18,867 nt of DNA from JAGWGI01 sp050749785 (GTDB lineage: Archaea; Micrarchaeota; Micrarchaeia; Micrarchaeales; CABMGC01). Position numbers and translations under genes: made by a program. The notes beneath the pieces are model-generated. The model was not told the DNA's origin and did no database searches. It saw only the letters and a program-made list of their open reading frames with translations. This document shows positions 1 through 6,326 of the stretch, piece after piece. Each line of letters starts with the position of its first letter. The first letter of the stretch is position 1. The stretch lies in assembly GCA_050749785.1 (NCBI GenBank), contig JBOGSA010000020.1:1-18867 (forward strand). The letters are read 5' to 3'.

Positions 1-717
1 AACGGAATAGTCATAGGGCTCACAAACTCCTCGACGATTCTGTCATCGCCTACGTATTGGTTGAACCTAACTGGTGGAAACAACAATGCAGTGCAGTACG
101 TGACCAACTCACAGGGTTCGGTTCAGACGATAAAGGCTCCAGTAGGATTTAGGACAGAGCGTGGTGACATGCTCGCAGCATTGTCTACGACATCTGCGAC
201 ATACGACATTGCAAGGTCTGTTGACACATTGCAGTTCGTGGTAGGTCCGCAGACATCGACAGTCTCTTCGACAACAACCAACTATGGTCCTTATGGAGTA
301 GGCCAGGCGACGAACATAGCAAACGTTACAATTGCAAACGTAACGGCAAAGTGCGCGTTCTCGACAACAAGCTGCTCCGTATCTGGATTGTCAAACCTGA
401 CTGCAACACCTTCGGTGGCATCCGCAGTTACATCGGTTGGTTTGAACACAGCAACAACGCCTCTTGCAGTGCTTGATACAAACTCGAATGCGGCTTCGAC
501 ATTGATAGTCGTAGGAAGCAAGTTCGTGAACTCTGTCGCAGGACAGATCTTCGCTCAGAACCCATCTCTTGACTCATCGTTCGGAACAGGTTCGGTAGTG
601 GTTCAGGCATTTGGAACAAACAGGATTCTTGTAGCTGGATACAGCGCAAACCAGACAGTGTCTGCAGGAAACCAGTTCATCGAGGCATTGCTCGCAAGCG
701 CATCTGCGCCTGCATAA
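1..717 (+). CDS. S-layer protein, C-terminal part (cut by window start)
   Basis: The reading frame is open from base 1, so the 5' end lies outside the window; 238 residues are visible. They are rich in Ser, Thr, Ala, Val and Asn with few charged residues, typical of a secreted surface-array protein. The end resembles the archaeal S-layer C-terminal domain: an IVVGSKFVN segment, where relatives have VGGP-x-VN, followed by RILVAGYSANQTVSAGNQFIEAL, where relatives have an AGYSA-x-DT-x-x-A motif. Two cysteines sit in AKCAFSTTSC and could form a disulfide. There is no hydrophobic tail, so anchoring is not explained by this part. The gene ends at a strong hairpin terminator and faces the aRF1 gene. 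A TTG at base 61 is internal and not the start. The family call rests on motif resemblance only. Confidence 0.75.
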   Translation, partial: NGIVIGLTNSSTILSSPTYWLNLTGGNNNAVQYVTNSQGSVQTIKAPVGFRTERGDMLAALSTTSATYDIARSVDTLQFVVGPQTSTVSSTTTNYGPYGVGQATNIANVTIANVTAKCAFSTTSCSVSGLSNLTATPSVASAVTSVGLNTATTPLAVLDTNSNAASTLIVVGSKFVNSVAGQIFAQNPSLDSSFGTGSVVVQAFGTNRILVAGYSANQTVSAGNQFIEALLASASAPA

Positions 718-741
718 AGGTAGTGTCGAATCGGAACTATT

Positions 742-772
742 GAGAGGCATTTTGCCTCTTCATTTTATTTTT
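742..772 (+). terminator. Hairpin terminator after the S-layer gene
   Basis: AGAGGCA (743-749) pairs perfectly with TGCCTCT (753-759) around a 3-base T loop, with a possible outer G-T pair. A T-rich tract (CATTTTATTTTT) follows. It lies 25 bases after the stop codon, between two convergent genes. Confidence 0.75.
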
Positions 773-827
773 AACTTTCATCTTCTTTTTCTCTCAAAGG
801 AAAAGTGTGCTTAGGATAAGTGCTGTT

Positions 828-2138
828 TTACTTGTACCTAAGTATGGCGCCTATGCCTGAGAATCCCATAAGGAACTGCTTGCCAAATGAGCTCTCTCCG
901 GATACGAACTCTATCTCTACTCCGTTCTCTTGGGCCTTCTTTATTATCTCCTCTATCGCATCGCGCTGCTCTTGCATTATCGGGCACAGATCCACAAGGC
1001 GCTTGTAAAGTGCGATCGCATCCTTAGGCTCTGCTGAAGATACCTTGTTTATCTCCCGCGCAATCTCAACTATGGTAGGATTCTTGGCGCCCGTTGTTAT
1101 ATCCTCGGCAAAGACCGGCACCTTTGCATCGCTTCTGTCCACCTTGTATACGACTATGACAGATTGCTCTTGCGAGTTCTTCCTGAACTCCTCGTAGAGG
1201 TCCATGTCCTTGTTGATTATAACCATGTCCGCCTTCTTGCTCTCCACCACATCGCGTGTGTCAGAGTAGCCGTGAACTGCAAGGCCATTCTTTGCTACCT
1301 CCTGCATGAACCTCTCTATTATCACCCTCTCCTTAGATGCCTCCTGTTCTTGGAGCAGCTCCTTTGCCTGCTCCACAAGTTCGTGGAGTCCATAATCATC
1401 TGTATATCCGGTGTTGTATACTCCGAGCACCTTTATCTGGTAGTTAAGAGTATCTGACTTAGCAAAACCATCTTTTGCAGGACCCGGCCCGCCTATTATC
1501 AATCCCTTTATCTTAAATTCGCTCTGGGCAAAGAGGTCATTCACGCTGCTCCCTATCCTCTTGTGGAAATCCTCTATTCCCTCTTCCCTAAGCCTCTCGA
1601 ACCTTCTTGCTGATTGTCCTCCCTTCCTAACCTTCGCGTGTGCCATGGAGTTAAGTCTTCTAACTATCCTTATCTGCGGGCCCTTGAGTGTCGCTATTGT
1701 AGCCTCTCGTCCGTCCATTACGACAAGCGCGTACATGTCCTTTGCGTTTATCATGTCATCAATCGGTTCTAGCGCAAAGCTAGAGTCGCATCGATATATG
1801 CTCACCTTGAGGGGAAGCGGAGGCTCTATGGAGAAGAGGCCGATGTCCTCCCTTCCCGGCGTCTTGGAGACGTTCCCTGCGAATACCGCAATGCCGTTCT
1901 TGGGGGTCTCCCTATACAGCCTAAGGTAACCGAGTATCTTCTCGATCGCAGCCTGTACGTTCTTCTTGGTGCTGCTCGACTTTATATTGCTTGATTGGCT
2001 CAGCTCCTCCTTTAGCTTGCTCACCGTGTCGTTGAGCTGGCTGCCTGAGGGTATATATACGGAAACAAGTTCGGTTCCCGAGCCCCTAACAGACCTGAGG
2101 CGTTTTACCTCCTTTATCAAGCTGTATTCATTCTTCAT
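828..2138 (-). CDS. prf1: Peptide chain release factor aRF1
   Basis: Class I release factor of the aRF1/eRF1 family, 436 aa. It reads stop codons in the ribosomal A site and triggers hydrolysis of peptidyl-tRNA. The three diagnostic motifs are intact: NIKS at residues 51-54 and YRCDSSF (YxCxxxF) at 115-121 in the N domain, both for stop recognition, and GGQ at 173-175 in the middle domain, which enters the peptidyl-transferase centre. The C-terminal domain, which in the family contacts aPelota/ABCE1-type partners, fills roughly residues 270-436. Length is normal for archaea. The start is ATG at 2138, with a TATA-like box about 43 bases upstream. The gene converges on the S-layer gene and follows vapBC in the same direction, with a 116-base gap that holds its own promoter. 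Confidence 0.97.
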   Translation of the reverse strand: MKNEYSLIKEVKRLRSVRGSGTELVSVYIPSGSQLNDTVSKLKEELSQSSNIKSSSTKKNVQAAIEKILGYLRLYRETPKNGIAVFAGNVSKTPGREDIGLFSIEPPLPLKVSIYRCDSSFALEPIDDMINAKDMYALVVMDGREATIATLKGPQIRIVRRLNSMAHAKVRKGGQSARRFERLREEGIEDFHKRIGSSVNDLFAQSEFKIKGLIIGGPGPAKDGFAKSDTLNYQIKVLGVYNTGYTDDYGLHELVEQAKELLQEQEASKERVIIERFMQEVAKNGLAVHGYSDTRDVVESKKADMVIINKDMDLYEEFRKNSQEQSVIVVYKVDRSDAKVPVFAEDITTGAKNPTIVEIAREINKVSSAEPKDAIALYKRLVDLCPIMQEQRDAIEEIIKKAQENGVEIEFVSGESSFGKQFLMGFSGIGAILRYK

Positions 2139-2175
2139 TTCATCAACGTAAGTCCCATTATAATCTCATTTGTAA

Positions 2176-2186
2176 ATCATATAATT
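2176..2186 (-). promoter_or_regulatory. TATA box of prf1
   Basis: On the minus strand ATTATATGAT lies centred about 43 bases before the ATG. This predicts a transcription start near 2155 and a leader of about 17 bases. Confidence 0.45.
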
Positions 2187-2254
2187 GTATAGGTGACTAG
2201 AAAACCACCAAACAAAATAAGAGCGCAAAAGTAAGCAGAGCTTCTGCGCAAGCG

Positions 2255-2662
2255 CTATGCATTTACTGCGCTAATTCCTTTTATCCCTTTAAAGTCTGCA
2301 TCAAAAGTTGCAATTCTGTCTATTCCATTTGCCTTCATGAGCGCTGCAATTGTGCAATCCGTAAAGCTTAATGATGTTGTCCTCTGGTCGCTAAAAATTT
2401 TCCAAGCAGATTCAAACTCATCAATCCCAACATATAGAAAGTCTACTGTACTTCTAAGGCTTTTACCCACTCTTATTGCCTCTTGCAAGTTTTTTAATCT
2501 TGAAAATACTGTAGTTATCAACTCATCAAACACATAGTCTGATAAGTAAGCATGTCCGTATTTGCCATTGGCTATATCTTTCATCATTGCTTGCGCCAAA
2601 TCGTGCCTTTCATCTCTTGCGCTATAGAAAGCAAAGAGAAAACTTGTATCTAGGAATATCAT
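2255..2662 (-). CDS. vapC: PIN-domain ribonuclease toxin (VapC type), module 1
   Basis: 135-aa PIN-domain protein. It begins MIFLDTSFLFAF, the usual PIN start with the first metal-binding Asp (D5). Other expected acidic residues are E47 (in YVFDEL), D102 (in SFTDCTIAAL) and D121/D123 (in ATFDADF). The active site therefore looks complete for Mg2+-dependent RNA cleavage. The start overlaps the stop of the upstream antitoxin by four bases, the classic coupled arrangement. The RNA target cannot be told from sequence; tRNAs and 23S rRNA are known VapC targets. It shows little resemblance to the second VapC in this window, so the two modules are not recent duplicates. Confidence 0.88.
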   Translation of the reverse strand: MIFLDTSFLFAFYSARDERHDLAQAMMKDIANGKYGHAYLSDYVFDELITTVFSRLKNLQEAIRVGKSLRSTVDFLYVGIDEFESAWKIFSDQRTTSLSFTDCTIAALMKANGIDRIATFDADFKGIKGISAVNA

Positions 2663-2910
2663 TTTGATCCACCATAGATAATCTCATCAATCCTAAGGCT
2701 CAAGTTTTCACTGCCACTCCCAAAATCGATCGGTTTGAATTTCAATAACTCTTTGATGTCTTTTTTTGATTCCTTGTTTTCTTCTTTGAGCCAAAACTCT
2801 ATCGCCTGGTTTAGAGCCTCACCTACGCTCATTCGCCTAGCTGCTGCCCTGGCTTTTAGCCTTGCCCTGAGTTTTGTATTTATCCTCCTAACCGTCAGAG
2901 TCCTTTCCAT
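2659..2910 (-). CDS. vapB: Ribbon-helix-helix antitoxin (VapB type), module 1
   Basis: Small basic protein, 83 aa from the chosen start. The N-terminal part (TLTVRRINTKLRARLKARAAARRMSVGEAL in outline) has the strand-helix-helix pattern of a ribbon-helix-helix DNA-binding domain. The acidic, flexible C-terminal part would wrap and neutralise the toxin. The start is placed at ATG 2910 rather than the upstream in-frame ATG at 2949. A TATA box centred 26 bases before 2910 predicts a leaderless mRNA beginning at that codon, and the upstream extension would run through the promoter. It overlaps vapC by four bases. Autoregulation by the VapBC complex is usual in the family but not visible here. Confidence 0.82.
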   Translation of the reverse strand: MERTLTVRRINTKLRARLKARAAARRMSVGEALNQAIEFWLKEENKESKKDIKELLKFKPIDFGSGSENLSLRIDEIIYGGSK

Positions 2911-2931
2911 AAAGTAATACATGTAATACTG

Positions 2932-2940
2932 ATATAAAAA
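2932..2940 (-). promoter_or_regulatory. TATA box of vapBC module 1 (leaderless)
   Basis: TTTTTATAT on the minus strand is centred 26 bases upstream of the vapB ATG at 2910. This spacing puts the transcription start on the start codon, and it decides the choice of start. Confidence 0.65.
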
Positions 2941-2962
2941 GCTTCCCACTACTTCGTCAAAA

Positions 2963-4234
2963 TCATCCGATCTTTCTTTTATTCATATAAGGAACAAGAA
3001 CTTCAGGAACAGTTATGGTGCCGTCGTCATTCGCGTAATTCTCTACTATCGCTACTAGCGCCCTGGATGTTGCGACTGCTGTGGCATTTAGTGTGTGAAC
3101 ATATTTTCTCTCCTCCGCATCTTCGTACCTGATGTTTAGGCGCATAGACTGCCAATCTGTGCAGTTCGAGCACGAGCCCATTTCTCCGTACTTGCCTTGT
3201 GTTGGCAGATATGCCTCGAGATCGTATTTCTTTGCTGCGACGATACCGATATCACCAGTGCACATGTTCACTATCCTGTAAGGCAGCTTTAGGCTCTTGA
3301 AGATTTCTTCGTGGTTGGCAAGCATCTCATCAAACAGGGCCCAAGAATCCTCAGGTCTTGCGAAGATGAACTGTTCTATCTTGTTGAATTGGTGGACCCT
3401 GAAGATTCCCTTTGTGTCCTTGCCGTGTGTTCCAGCCTCCATTCTAAAGCACGGGCTTATTCCTGCGTACCTTAGCGGCAGCTTGCCTTTGTCGAGGATT
3501 TCATCGCTGTGCATAGCAGCCATCGAGTGCTCTGATGTTGCTATCAATCTTAGGTTGTCGTTGTCCTCGCCGCCGCCTACCTTGTAAAGTACATCATCAA
3601 AATCACCCAATGCGGTGGCTCCCCTGTAGAGCTTTTCGCGCATCATGTACGGCGGTTCGATGGGCGTGTAACCCTTTTTGATAAGAAGATCAAGCGAATA
3701 TCTCATCAACGAGTATTCCAGTAATACCATATCTCCTTTTAGGTAGTAGAAGCGTGCACCAGCGGTCTTTGCCGCTCTTTCCACATCAAGCATTCCAAGT
3801 TTTGTAAGTATCTCCTCATGCCCAACTCCTTTTCTTACCTTTGGCTCCATGAATTTTCTGATGACAACATTCTCTTCCTCTCCTTTCCCATAAGGAACTG
3901 ATTCGTGCAGAGTGTTGGGCATGTTCCAGAGCATGTCGTTTATCTGTTTCTCATGGTCTGCAAGCGTCTTCTCATTTTCGCCAATCTTTTTCTTTACCTC
4001 AACAAGTTCTTTCCTCACATTCTCTGCTTCCTCGTCCTTCTTTTTCTTCTTGAGTTCAGAGATCTGCAGGCTCGACTTGTTGAGCTTTTCCTGCAACTTC
4101 TGGGTGTCGGTCTTGAGAGTGCGCCAGTGCTCATTTAGTATCAATATCTTGTCGATGTCAAACTCCCACTGCCTCTTCTTCATCGAAGCTTTTATTGCGG
4201 CTAGATTGTCTCTAACGTACCTTGCGCTTATCAA
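2963..4234 (-). CDS. serS: Seryl-tRNA synthetase
   Basis: Class II aminoacyl-tRNA synthetase, 423 aa, which charges tRNA-Ser with serine. The N-terminal domain (about residues 30-105) is a long Lys/Glu-rich antiparallel coiled coil that binds the long variable arm of tRNA-Ser. The catalytic domain has TSEHS at 233-237, motif 2 around 258-285 (GISPCFRMEAG to FRVHQF) and motif 3 near 385-415, with its Arg at 391 and the ending VPEVLVPYM. This is the common SerRS form, not the rare methanogen form. The start is a TTG at 4234: it gives MISARYVRDN, which aligns with usual SerRS N-termini, and no better in-frame codon exists upstream. A TATA box 34 bases upstream predicts a leader of about 8 bases. 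VapBC modules lie on both sides. Confidence 0.96.
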   Translation of the reverse strand: MISARYVRDNLAAIKASMKKRQWEFDIDKILILNEHWRTLKTDTQKLQEKLNKSSLQISELKKKKKDEEAENVRKELVEVKKKIGENEKTLADHEKQINDMLWNMPNTLHESVPYGKGEEENVVIRKFMEPKVRKGVGHEEILTKLGMLDVERAAKTAGARFYYLKGDMVLLEYSLMRYSLDLLIKKGYTPIEPPYMMREKLYRGATALGDFDDVLYKVGGGEDNDNLRLIATSEHSMAAMHSDEILDKGKLPLRYAGISPCFRMEAGTHGKDTKGIFRVHQFNKIEQFIFARPEDSWALFDEMLANHEEIFKSLKLPYRIVNMCTGDIGIVAAKKYDLEAYLPTQGKYGEMGSCSNCTDWQSMRLNIRYEDAEERKYVHTLNATAVATSRALVAIVENYANDDGTITVPEVLVPYMNKRKIG

Positions 4235-4258
4235 AAGACCACACTATTTACTAACGAA

Positions 4259-4276
4259 ATAAAAGTATAAATAGAC
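4259..4276. repeat. 18-bp direct repeat, left copy
   Basis: ATAAAAGTATAAATAGAC is identical to 4992-5009. The match ends sharply on both sides (flanking bases differ). The two copies bracket vapBC module 2. This copy also holds the serS promoter in reverse orientation. Confidence 0.85.
4265..4273 (-). promoter_or_regulatory. TATA box of serS
   Basis: TATTTATAC on the minus strand is centred about 34 bases before the TTG start of serS. It lies inside the 18-bp sequence that is repeated upstream of tRNA-Leu. Confidence 0.5.
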
Positions 4277-4329
4277 TCATAAGGCCCTCATCCCTAAAAC
4301 TTCATAAAAATTAGAAAAATTTCGGAAGG

Positions 4330-4338
4330 TTTTTATAT
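4330..4338 (+). promoter_or_regulatory. TATA box of vapBC module 2
   Basis: TTTTTATAT is centred about 37 bases before the vapB ATG at 4371 and predicts a start of transcription near 4361. A purine-rich GGTAGTGA (4362-4369) directly before the ATG could serve as ribosome binding site. Confidence 0.55.
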
Positions 4339-4344
4339 CTAATT

Positions 4345-4356
4345 ATACATATGTAT
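4345..4356. promoter_or_regulatory. Palindrome between TATA box and start: possible VapB operator
   Basis: ATACATATGTAT is a perfect 12-bp palindrome lying between the TATA box and the predicted transcription start. Ribbon-helix-helix-type antitoxins bind short palindromes at this place, so autoregulation is plausible. It is AT-rich, so chance is possible. Confidence 0.4.
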
Positions 4357-4370
4357 GTATAGGTAGTGAA

Positions 4371-4595
4371 ATGGCGAAGCAAATCTCAATTTCTGATGAA
4401 GTATATGAAACTCTTTTAAAGATGAAGGAAGGAAGAAGTTTCTCTGAAGTGATAAAAAGTATGACAAAAAAGAAAAACAAAAGTCTCATGCAATATGCTG
4501 GAATGCTTAAGCACAGGAAAAAGGAGCTTAAGGAGTTAGAGAAGCAAATATCCGAGGAGAGAGAGAAAAACCACGGAAGGAAATTTGAATGGTGA
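4371..4595 (+). CDS. vapB: VapB-type antitoxin (archaeal DUF217-like family), module 2
   Basis: 74-aa protein beginning MAKQISISDEVYETLLKMK and continuing GRSFSEVIKSM. This is the pattern of the archaeal VapB family in which I(S/T)ISDEVYE is followed by a helix with SFSEVI. The rest is a charged helix (about residues 40-74) rich in Lys and Glu that probably binds and masks the toxin. The stop at 4595 lies four bases before the chosen toxin start, so the pair is translationally linked. It shares no clear similarity with the antitoxin of module 1. Confidence 0.85.
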   Translation: MAKQISISDEVYETLLKMKEGRSFSEVIKSMTKKKNKSLMQYAGMLKHRKKELKELEKQISEEREKNHGRKFEW

Positions 4596-4599
4596 GCGA

Positions 4600-4974
4600 A
4601 TGGCATGTCTTGACACTAGTGTAATAATTGCCTTTTTACGGGGCGACAAAGACGTCATCGATGCCGTAAATTCATACGAAAAAAATGAGGGTTTGTCGAC
4701 AACCTCGGTAAGTGAATATGAATTGCTAAGGCATGCGAGCAAGCTCGGCACAGAAAAGGTTTTCCACATATTTAACGATATCAGCGTTTATTTTTTTGAT
4801 AGGGTTGCAGCACGAAAAGCTGCAGAGATCTATAGGGCTCTTCAAACAAAGGGAAAAATAATCAATGAGAACGATATACTAATTGCCGCGATCTCTGTAG
4901 TGAATAACGAAGTGCTGATCACAAGAGACAGGAAATTTGAGTATATTGAAGGCATCAACTTAAAAATTTTATAA
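4600..4974 (+). CDS. vapC: PIN-domain ribonuclease toxin (VapC type), module 2
   Basis: PIN-domain protein of 124 aa from ATG 4600. The start MACLDTSVIIAFLRG carries D5. E41 (in SVSEYELL), D92 (in NENDILIAA) and D110 (in LITRDRKF) complete the acidic metal-binding set, so it should be an active RNase. An in-frame TTG at 4585 would add five residues and overlap the antitoxin. ATG 4600 is preferred because GGTGA (4591-4595) sits four bases before it as a ribosome binding site and because PIN domains normally start just before the LDTS strand. The module lies between two copies of an 18-bp repeat and beside a tRNA gene, a common neighbourhood for mobile toxin-antitoxin genes. Confidence 0.87.
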   Translation: MACLDTSVIIAFLRGDKDVIDAVNSYEKNEGLSTTSVSEYELLRHASKLGTEKVFHIFNDISVYFFDRVAARKAAEIYRALQTKGKIINENDILIAAISVVNNEVLITRDRKFEYIEGINLKIL

Positions 4975-4991
4975 GTACATCATCCTAATCT

Positions 4992-5009
4992 ATAAAAGTA
5001 TAAATAGAC
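4992..5009. repeat. 18-bp direct repeat, right copy
   Basis: Identical to 4259-4276 (ATAAAAGTATAAATAGAC), 733 bases downstream in the same orientation. Here it provides the tRNA-Leu promoter. Confidence 0.85.
4998..5006 (+). promoter_or_regulatory. TATA box of tRNA-Leu
   Basis: GTATAAATA is centred about 32 bases before the first base of the mature tRNA. It predicts transcription from about 5028 with a very short 5' trailer to be removed by RNase P. Confidence 0.55.
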
Positions 5010-5033
5010 ACGGAACAATATCCTTAATTGAAT

Positions 5034-5120
5034 GCAGGGGTGGCAGAGCTTGGCCAAATGCGACGGGCTTAGGACCCGTTTCCTTTAGTGGATGCAAGAG
5101 TTCAAATCTCTTCCCCTGCA
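5034..5120 (+). tRNA. tRNA-Leu (anticodon TAG)
   Basis: The cloverleaf folds fully by hand. The acceptor stem GCAGGGG (5034-5040) pairs with CCCCTGC (5113-5119), with discriminator A at 5120. The D stem is GCA/TGC. The anticodon stem ACGGG (5063-5067)/CCCGT (5075-5079) encloses the loop CTTAGGA, with anticodon TAG at 5070-5072 reading CUA leucine codons. A long variable arm contains TCC/GGA, as expected for a class II tRNA. The T stem AAGAG (5096-5100)/CTCTT (5108-5112) encloses TTCAAAT. There is no intron, and the 3' CCA is not encoded. Confidence 0.97.
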
Positions 5121-5143
5121 TATTTTCAATTACGGTTGATATT

Positions 5144-5287
5144 GTGGGCAGAGGAAAAAGGAGCGGTAAAGGCGGCTGCATGATTTGTTCTAGCCAGAAA
5201 AAGATTTGGAGGGAAAACAAGAAGCGACGCCTAACAATCAAGCGCGAAATAAAGCAGGAACTAAAGCAACTTGGACAATTAAGGTAG
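5144..5287 (+). CDS. Possible small basic CxxC protein, unknown function
   Basis: A 47-codon frame from GTG 5144 to TAG 5285-5287, starting 24 bases after tRNA-Leu. About one third of its residues are Lys or Arg. It has a Gly-rich basic start (GRGKRSGKGG), one C-x-x-C pair (CMIC, residues 12-15) and a charged helical tail. Such proteins often bind RNA, and some are small ribosomal proteins with a zinc site, but only two cysteines are present and I recognise no family. An in-frame ATG at 5180 would give 35 residues. It could be co-transcribed with the tRNA or be leaderless from a weak TATA-like stretch over the tRNA end. It is followed by a 9-bp hairpin. It may be spurious. Confidence 0.35.
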   Translation: MGRGKRSGKGGCMICSSQKKIWRENKKRRLTIKREIKQELKQLGQLR

Positions 5288-5296
5288 TCTCCTCTT

Positions 5297-5320
5297 ACCA
5301 CAATTCTTTTTAATTGTGGT
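5297..5320 (+). terminator. 9-bp perfect hairpin with T-rich loop
   Basis: ACCACAATT (5297-5305) and AATTGTGGT (5312-5320) pair perfectly around the loop CTTTTT. It lies after the small CxxC ORF and before the glycosyltransferase gene, so it may end the tRNA transcript. It lacks a T run after the stem. Alternatively it could be an operator for the downstream gene, whose TATA-like TTTTTAAT lies in the loop. Confidence 0.45.
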
Positions 5321-5359
5321 TACCAATCAAAAGTGCTAGTTTCGGTGCTAAAATTGACA

Positions 5360-6055
5360 ATGATAAGCGTGGTAATACCAACGCTAAATGAGGAAAAGTA
5401 CATAATGAACGCCTTCTCAGGGCTCAAGACCCAGACGTTCAAGGACTATGAGGTCATAGTTTCAGATAAGATGAGCACTGATAAAACAAGAGAGATAGCA
5501 AAGAAAAACGGTGCAAGGGTTGTCACCACAAGCAAGGCGGGAATAAGTGCGGGAAGAAATGCCGGCGCAAAGGTCGCAAAGGGCAAGATACTTGTTTTCA
5601 TTGATGCGGATACAAAGCCTTCTGCTGATCTGCTCAAGGTGTATTCTAATGCCTTCCATGATGGTGTAATCGCAGCTACAGGGCCGATATATGCGCTTGA
5701 AAAGACGAGCGCCGTCATGAGACTGGGCTATGTCTTCGTATCCGTTCTTTTCGTAAAGCTAAGCATACTATTCGGCGTGCCTTCGATAGTCGGATCGAAT
5801 TTCGCAGTGGAAAAGAAGACTTTCGATAGGGTAAAAGGGTTCAACGAGAAGCTGATCACATACGAGGATTGGGACATGTCTAGGCGATTAAAGCCTTTTG
5901 GCAAAATAGTCTTCCTTGACGGCGCAGTTGTGTCGGCAAGCATCAGAAGGGTTGCGGTATGGGGAGTAGGAAAGTATTTCACATATCATGTGGGCAACAT
6001 GCTCAGATATCGGCTCTTCAAGAAGTCAAAGGAGAACTATGCGCCGATAAGATAG
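5360..6055 (+). CDS. Family 2 (GT-A) glycosyltransferase
   Basis: Inverting GT2-type transferase, 231 aa from ATG 5360, likely moving a sugar from a nucleotide-sugar to a lipid or protein acceptor at the membrane. It opens with MISVVIPTLNEE, the typical first strand of the nucleotide-binding fold. D36 lies in SDKMSTDKT, and DADT (82-85) is the metal-binding DxD motif. EDW in TYEDWDMSRRL carries the likely catalytic acid. A hydrophobic stretch around residues 120-145 (LGYVFVSVLFVKLSILFG) suggests membrane association. A GTG at 5333 would add nine residues; ATG 5360 is preferred because the family starts at the MISVVIP strand. Substrate is unknown. S-layer or lipid glycosylation would fit the window but is a guess. 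Confidence 0.85.
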   Translation: MISVVIPTLNEEKYIMNAFSGLKTQTFKDYEVIVSDKMSTDKTREIAKKNGARVVTTSKAGISAGRNAGAKVAKGKILVFIDADTKPSADLLKVYSNAFHDGVIAATGPIYALEKTSAVMRLGYVFVSVLFVKLSILFGVPSIVGSNFAVEKKTFDRVKGFNEKLITYEDWDMSRRLKPFGKIVFLDGAVVSASIRRVAVWGVGKYFTYHVGNMLRYRLFKKSKENYAPIR

Positions 6056-6078
6056 CGCTTAAAAAGGTTTTCATACAT

Positions 6079-6087
6079 ATTATATAT
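6079..6087 (+). promoter_or_regulatory. TATA box of the rpoK operon
   Basis: ATTATATAT is centred about 57 bases before the rpoK ATG and predicts a leader of about 31 bases. GTGAT (6131-6135) just before the ATG matches part of the GGAGGTGAT ribosome binding consensus. Confidence 0.5.
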
Positions 6088-6139
6088 GGAAAATATCTCC
6101 CAGAGGGGACACTATATTCTAAGCAATTAATGTGATAAG

Positions 6140-6322
6140 ATGAGCGCCAACAAAGAATACAACAAATTTGAAACCGCAAGGATAATAGGCGCAAGGGCGC
6201 TTCAGCTCGCATATGGAGCTCCACCTTTAGTCAAGGTGCCAGAAGGCATAACTAATCCTCTTGATCTTGCAAAGATAGAGTTCAGCGATGGAGTAATACC
6301 AATTGTAGTTGTCAAGAAGTGA
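6140..6322 (+). CDS. rpoK: DNA-directed RNA polymerase subunit K (Rpb6/omega homolog)
   Basis: 60-aa archaeal RpoK, the counterpart of eukaryotic Rpb6 and bacterial omega, which clamps the largest polymerase subunit and helps assembly. The diagnostic core is present: KFETARIIGARALQLAYGAPPLV at about residues 8-30, then NPLDLAKIEFSDGVIPIVV, the conserved C-terminal strand. It is full length for the archaeal family. It is preceded by its own promoter and a GTGAT ribosome binding site. It is followed after four bases by the geranylgeranyl reductase gene, so both are probably on one transcript. Confidence 0.95.
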   Translation: MSANKEYNKFETARIIGARALQLAYGAPPLVKVPEGITNPLDLAKIEFSDGVIPIVVVKK

Positions 6323-6326
6323 ATCC

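Noticed and set aside
2041..2060. TATA-like GGTATATATAC on the strand opposite to prf1
   Set aside because: It lies inside the prf1 coding region and no gene follows it in a sensible direction.
3350..3420. Altered SerRS motif 3 or motif 2 as a novelty
   Set aside because: Motif 3 (NATAVATSRALVAI) differs from the bacterial NGSGLAVGRT form, but I recall similar Ala/Ser-containing versions in archaeal SerRS, and the motif Arg is kept.
2255..4974. The two vapBC pairs as a tandem duplication
   Set aside because: Antitoxins belong to different families, the gene junctions differ (overlap against gap) and the toxins share only generic PIN residues.
4990..5301. 103-codon minus-strand frame over tRNA-Leu
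   Set aside because: It runs antisense through a perfectly folding tRNA and the small CxxC ORF; its peptide is a typical artefact of reading a tRNA gene backwards.
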